Below are positions 31,758 through 34,676 of a stretch of 34,676 nucleotides of DNA, one piece after another. Origin of the DNA: an uncultured Collinsella sp. Lineage in GTDB: Bacteria; Actinomycetota; Coriobacteriia; Coriobacteriales; Coriobacteriaceae. The translations under genes and the position numbers were made by a program. Below the pieces are notes generated by a model. The model was not told the DNA's origin and ran no database searches. It worked only from the letters and a program-made list of their open reading frames with translations. The stretch lies in NCBI GenBank assembly GCA_900544725.1, contig UQWK01000021.1, positions 1 to 34,676 of the forward strand. Direction: 5' to 3'. Numbering within the stretch: position 1 is the stretch's first letter; each line of letters opens with the position of its first letter.

Positions 31758-32720
31758 TTAACCAAACCAATGTTCAACTTCGGCGCGCGTGGGAATCGAC
31801 TGTTGCGCGCCCAAGCGCGACACCGTCACCGCCGAGGCGCGTGCACCCGCCGCCATGCACTCAAAGAGCGGCAAGCCCTCTAGGCGAGCCGCTGCCAACG
31901 CGCCAATAAACGTATCGCCGGCGGCCGTGGTATCGACTACCGTGCTCGAAAGTGCCGGCATGCGCAGCAGATCACCGCCATCGCCGAGCGTAACCGAGCC
32001 GGCGCCGCCCAACGTGATGACCGCAGCTCCAGCACCCTTGGCGAGCAGGGCATTGAGCGCCGCGGCGCAGCTCTCATCGTCCTTGGGCAGGATACCCGTC
32101 AGAACCTGGCACTCAGTCTCGTTGGGGCAGACCAAGTCGACCGCAGGCCAGGCCTCCGCAGGCAACTCACAGGCAGGCGCTGGATTAAAGACCGTATAGA
32201 ACCCCAGCTCGTGAGCGCAGAAAAGCGCCTCGGCAGTCGCTGCAAGGTCACATTCGCCCTGGGCGATAAAGACGCTTCCGGCAGCCGGGGCAATATCGCT
32301 GGCGTCTCCGTCGAGCCCATCGGCCACCAGACGCCCCAGCGCGCAGGCAACGTCCTCGCCCGCGAGTGCATGGTTGGCGCCCGGCGACAGCACGATGCGG
32401 TTGTCGCCCTCGCAGCGAATGATGGTCGCCGTGCCCGTCTCCACGTCGTCGCGCCGCGCCACAAACTCAACGCCCACGCCGGCATCCCGAAGTCCCGCCA
32501 CCAGCGCATCGCCAAACGCGTCGCGGCCGACCGCGCCAATCATGCACGTGCGCGCACCCATGCGCGCGGCGGCGACGGCCTGGTTAGCGCCCTTGCCACC
32601 GGCGTTGGTGATAAAACCGCTGCCACCGACGGTCTCACCCGCGCGCGGCATGCGCTCGCACGCCACCGAAAGGTCCATGTTCATGCTGCCGAACACCGCA
32701 ACGATGCCGCGATCTGCCAT
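31758..32720 (-). CDS. rbsK: Ribokinase
   Basis: Ribokinase phosphorylates ribose to ribose 5-phosphate with ATP. The 320-residue PfkB-family protein has the N-terminal FGSMNMDLSV and GGKGANQAVAAARMG (residues 41-55). The C-terminal anion-hole motif is DTTAAGDTFIGAL with catalytic Asp269; Ala266 replaces the usual Gly of DTTGAGD. GAGGAGG lies 6 bases before ATG 32720; the start at 32753 is unsupported. It is the first gene of the operon with the nucleoside hydrolase, behind a promoter overlapped by a GTTCAC/GTGAAC palindrome. The substrate is ribose by best match; deoxyribose or another pentose cannot be excluded. Confidence 0.93.
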   Translation of the reverse strand: MADRGIVAVFGSMNMDLSVACERMPRAGETVGGSGFITNAGGKGANQAVAAARMGARTCMIGAVGRDAFGDALVAGLRDAGVGVEFVARRDDVETGTATIIRCEGDNRIVLSPGANHALAGEDVACALGRLVADGLDGDASDIAPAAGSVFIAQGECDLAATAEALFCAHELGFYTVFNPAPACELPAEAWPAVDLVCPNETECQVLTGILPKDDESCAAALNALLAKGAGAAVITLGGAGSVTLGDGGDLLRMPALSSTVVDTTAAGDTFIGALAAARLEGLPLFECMAAGARASAVTVSRLGAQQSIPTRAEVEHWFG

Positions 32721-32783
32721 GGGAACCTCCTCATCTGCGGGCCTTATGCCCACCGTCGGCCGTCGATCGTGCGCCCTCGCACC

Positions 32784-32813
32784 TCTATAACTTTAGTTCA
32801 CTTTGATGTGAAC
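32784..32813 (-). promoter_or_regulatory. rbsK promoter with overlapping operator palindrome
   Basis: On the minus strand TTCACA (32807-32812), a 17-base spacer and TATAGA (32784-32789) form a plausible promoter. The perfect inverted repeat GTTCAC-tttgat-GTGAAC (32796-32813) covers the -35 and spacer, where a repressor would block initiation. No regulator gene is adjacent. The rest of the 186-base divergent spacer (32721-32906) shows nothing else. Confidence 0.55.
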
Positions 32814-32906
32814 ACGCCCTTGAGGTTGCGCCAGCAGCAAGCATTCACAGGAGCAGGCAGCTACAATGAATATGTGCTGATTATTCTCGTCATTGGATGA
32901 TGTTGT

Positions 32907-34676
32907 ATGGAACAATTCCCACCATCGAGCCCACGCGGACCGCGCCGCGCGCCCGATAACCAGGCGCCGCACGAACGCCCGCGCGCCGACCGCCGCACCG
33001 GCGAGTCGCGACGCGGCCCGGTCCCGCATCGAACGCCCACCAACAAGAACGCCCGCACCAACAGCGCCGCAAAAGAACAGGCGCCCGCTCGTCCCAAGTC
33101 CCGCTACATTCCCGCCCTCGACGGTCTGCGTACGCTCGCCGTCGTCGCGGTGGTGCTCTATCACCTCAACCTCACGTGGGCTCAGGGCGGCCTGCTCGGC
33201 GTCACGATCTTCTTTGTACTTTCGGGCTATCTGATCACGCGCTTGTTGCTCAACGAAGTCGCTAAGACCGGCCGCATCGACCTTAAGAGCTTCTGGATTC
33301 GCCGCATCCGTCGCCTGGTCCCCGCCGTGGTAACGGTAGTGTTCGTGACCTGCGCGCTGTGCACCATCTTTAACCACGTGATGCTCACCAAGATGCGCCC
33401 CGACATCTTGCCGTCGCTGCTGTTCTTCAACAACTGGTGGCAGATTGCCCAAAACGTCTCGTACTTCAATGCCCTGGGCGACCCCTCGCCGCTCACGCAC
33501 TTTTGGTCGCTTGCCATCGAGGAACAGTTCTACCTGATATGGCCGCCGCTGTTGTTTGCCATGGTATCCATGCATGTGAGCAAGCCCAACACGCGCCGCG
33601 TGGTTCTGGGCCTTGCCGCGGTATCTGCCCTCGCCATGATGGTGCTTTACAACCCTGCCGCCGACCCCAGCCGCGTGTACTACGGCACCGACACCCGCGT
33701 GTTCTCGCTGCTGCTGGGTGCCTGGATGGCCTTTATCCCCGATCGCGACCTGGCGCCGGTGCGTCTCGCACATCGTTTGGGGCTCAATCGCCTGGCTGGC
33801 GCCGCCAAGCACGGCAAGAATGCCGAGGGCAAGCCTGGCGAGAAGGCCGACGAATCAGCCGAGACCGCCCCGGCACAGCCGAGCGCCCTCGTGCGCTTTT
33901 GGTCCTCGCCCGCATCCATCGATGTGTTGGGCGTCGTGGGTCTGGTTGGCCTTGCCGCCATGGTCGCGCTCACCAACGGCTACACCGCGTTCCAGTATCG
34001 CGGCGGCACGCTGTTATGCTCCATCCTCACGCTCATGGTCATCGCGGCCTGTGTGCAGCCCCAGGGAATGGTTGCCCGCGCGCTGTCCGCCGAGCCACTC
34101 GTGTGGGTTGGCAAGCGCTCGTACAGTATCTACCTGTGGCACTATCCGCTGCTGTTGCTCATGAACCCGGTCGCCAACATCAACGATACGCCCTGGTGGC
34201 AGTACATTTTGCAGGTGCTGCTGGTGGTCGCCGTAGCCGAGTGTTCCTATCGCTTTATCGAAACGCCGTTTAGGAAGGGCGCCTTCGGCCGCACCGTCGC
34301 CGAATTCCGCGATGGCACCACCACGCCCGCCAACTGGGTACGCGCGCACGTCCCTGCCTGCGCAGCCTGCGCTGTCGTGTTGGTCGTTGCACTGGGCGGC
34401 CTGATCTTTGTGCCCGAGACGTCTGCACTGAGCGGCGAGGGCGCCGAAGTTCTGAACAAGGAAGCCAAAAACACCGCGCCCACCGACCAGCAAGCGGTCG
34501 ACGACACCGACAAGGACAACGACGGCTTCCCCGATGGCTCCTACGACCTGTTGATGATCGGCGACTCCGTGTCGCTGCGCGCCGTTGATTCCTTTGACGG
34601 CGTGTTCCCGCACAGCCATATCGATGCCGAAAAGGGCCGCCAGTTTGATGCGGGCCGCGCGACATTTGAGGGCTAT
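32907..34676 (+). CDS. OatA-like membrane acyltransferase, 3' end beyond the window
   Basis: The first 590 codons are in the window and the gene continues beyond it. A basic, Pro/Arg-rich cytoplasmic N-terminus (about residues 1-66) precedes an acyltransferase_3 domain. That domain starts at IPALDGLRTLAVVAVVLYHL with the conserved His, then FFVLSGYLIT and HFWSLAIEEQFYLIWP, with about ten membrane segments. After a last membrane helix (about 490-508) an outside SGNH-hydrolase-like domain begins, with LLMIGDSVSLRAV holding the block-I Ser. This layout matches OatA-type enzymes that O-acetylate peptidoglycan or another surface glycan. The target polymer is not known. ATG 32907 has a weak GGATGA site 6 bases upstream. 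It is divergent from rbsK. Confidence 0.9.
   Translation, partial: MEQFPPSSPRGPRRAPDNQAPHERPRADRRTGESRRGPVPHRTPTNKNARTNSAAKEQAPARPKSRYIPALDGLRTLAVVAVVLYHLNLTWAQGGLLGVTIFFVLSGYLITRLLLNEVAKTGRIDLKSFWIRRIRRLVPAVVTVVFVTCALCTIFNHVMLTKMRPDILPSLLFFNNWWQIAQNVSYFNALGDPSPLTHFWSLAIEEQFYLIWPPLLFAMVSMHVSKPNTRRVVLGLAAVSALAMMVLYNPAADPSRVYYGTDTRVFSLLLGAWMAFIPDRDLAPVRLAHRLGLNRLAGAAKHGKNAEGKPGEKADESAETAPAQPSALVRFWSSPASIDVLGVVGLVGLAAMVALTNGYTAFQYRGGTLLCSILTLMVIAACVQPQGMVARALSAEPLVWVGKRSYSIYLWHYPLLLLMNPVANINDTPWWQYILQVLLVVAVAECSYRFIETPFRKGAFGRTVAEFRDGTTTPANWVRAHVPACAACAVVLVVALGGLIFVPETSALSGEGAEVLNKEAKNTAPTDQQAVDDTDKDNDGFPDGSYDLLMIGDSVSLRAVDSFDGVFPHSHIDAEKGRQFDAGRATFEGY

Overview
The window looks like a chromosomal segment from a gut Coriobacteriia, most probably Collinsella. 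It is GC-rich and has consensus AGGAGG ribosome sites. It carries several PTS and 6-phospho-glycosidase genes, membrane-anchored LuxR regulators, luxS, and many palindromic intergenic repeats. The genus is inferred from gene content and was not tested by any search.

Left part (1-9000). hypE (hydrogenase maturation) is followed by a cellobiose/lichenan-type PTS block read leftward: IIB, IIC, IIA, a GH1 6-phospho-beta-glucosidase, an HPr and a small membrane protein. A PRD regulator (LicR type) is divergent from it. Directly after the regulator's stop codon lies a 59-bp copy of the hypE 3' end (54/59 identical), so the whole block is bracketed by direct repeats like an element inserted at the end of hypE. 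A HAD phosphatase follows.

Middle (9000-19200). The genes are a lipoprotein, glucose-type IIA (crr), an RpiR regulator, an XRE regulator fused to a complete superoxide-reductase-like domain, pyrE, mgtA with a possible leader peptide, and a membrane-bound LuxR protein. The spacers hold the most striking signal. Two 164-nt structured elements (9307-9470 and 13050-13213) align without gaps and keep their helices by compensatory changes at about 19 base pairs. Other spacer repeats are three tandem 62-nt hairpin units, hairpins with a constant 13-nt GTCCCC loop, and long palindromes.

Right part (19200-34676). A zinc-ribbon/zinc-ribbon-TM/SPFH trio (YdjGHI-like envelope-stress module) is followed by a lipoprotein. 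A translationally coupled three-gene sensory operon comes next (7TM degenerate kinase, histidine kinase, NarL-type regulator). Then come a 5'-truncated GH1 pseudogene in a repeat-rich zone, a cupin-like DUF4867 gene, luxS, a nucleoside hydrolase-ribokinase pair (nucleoside to ribose to ribose 5-phosphate), and the start of an OatA-like acyltransferase that runs off the window.

The main theme is PTS sugar uptake and its regulation, with nucleoside salvage and envelope sensing, set in a chromosome rich in structured repeats.
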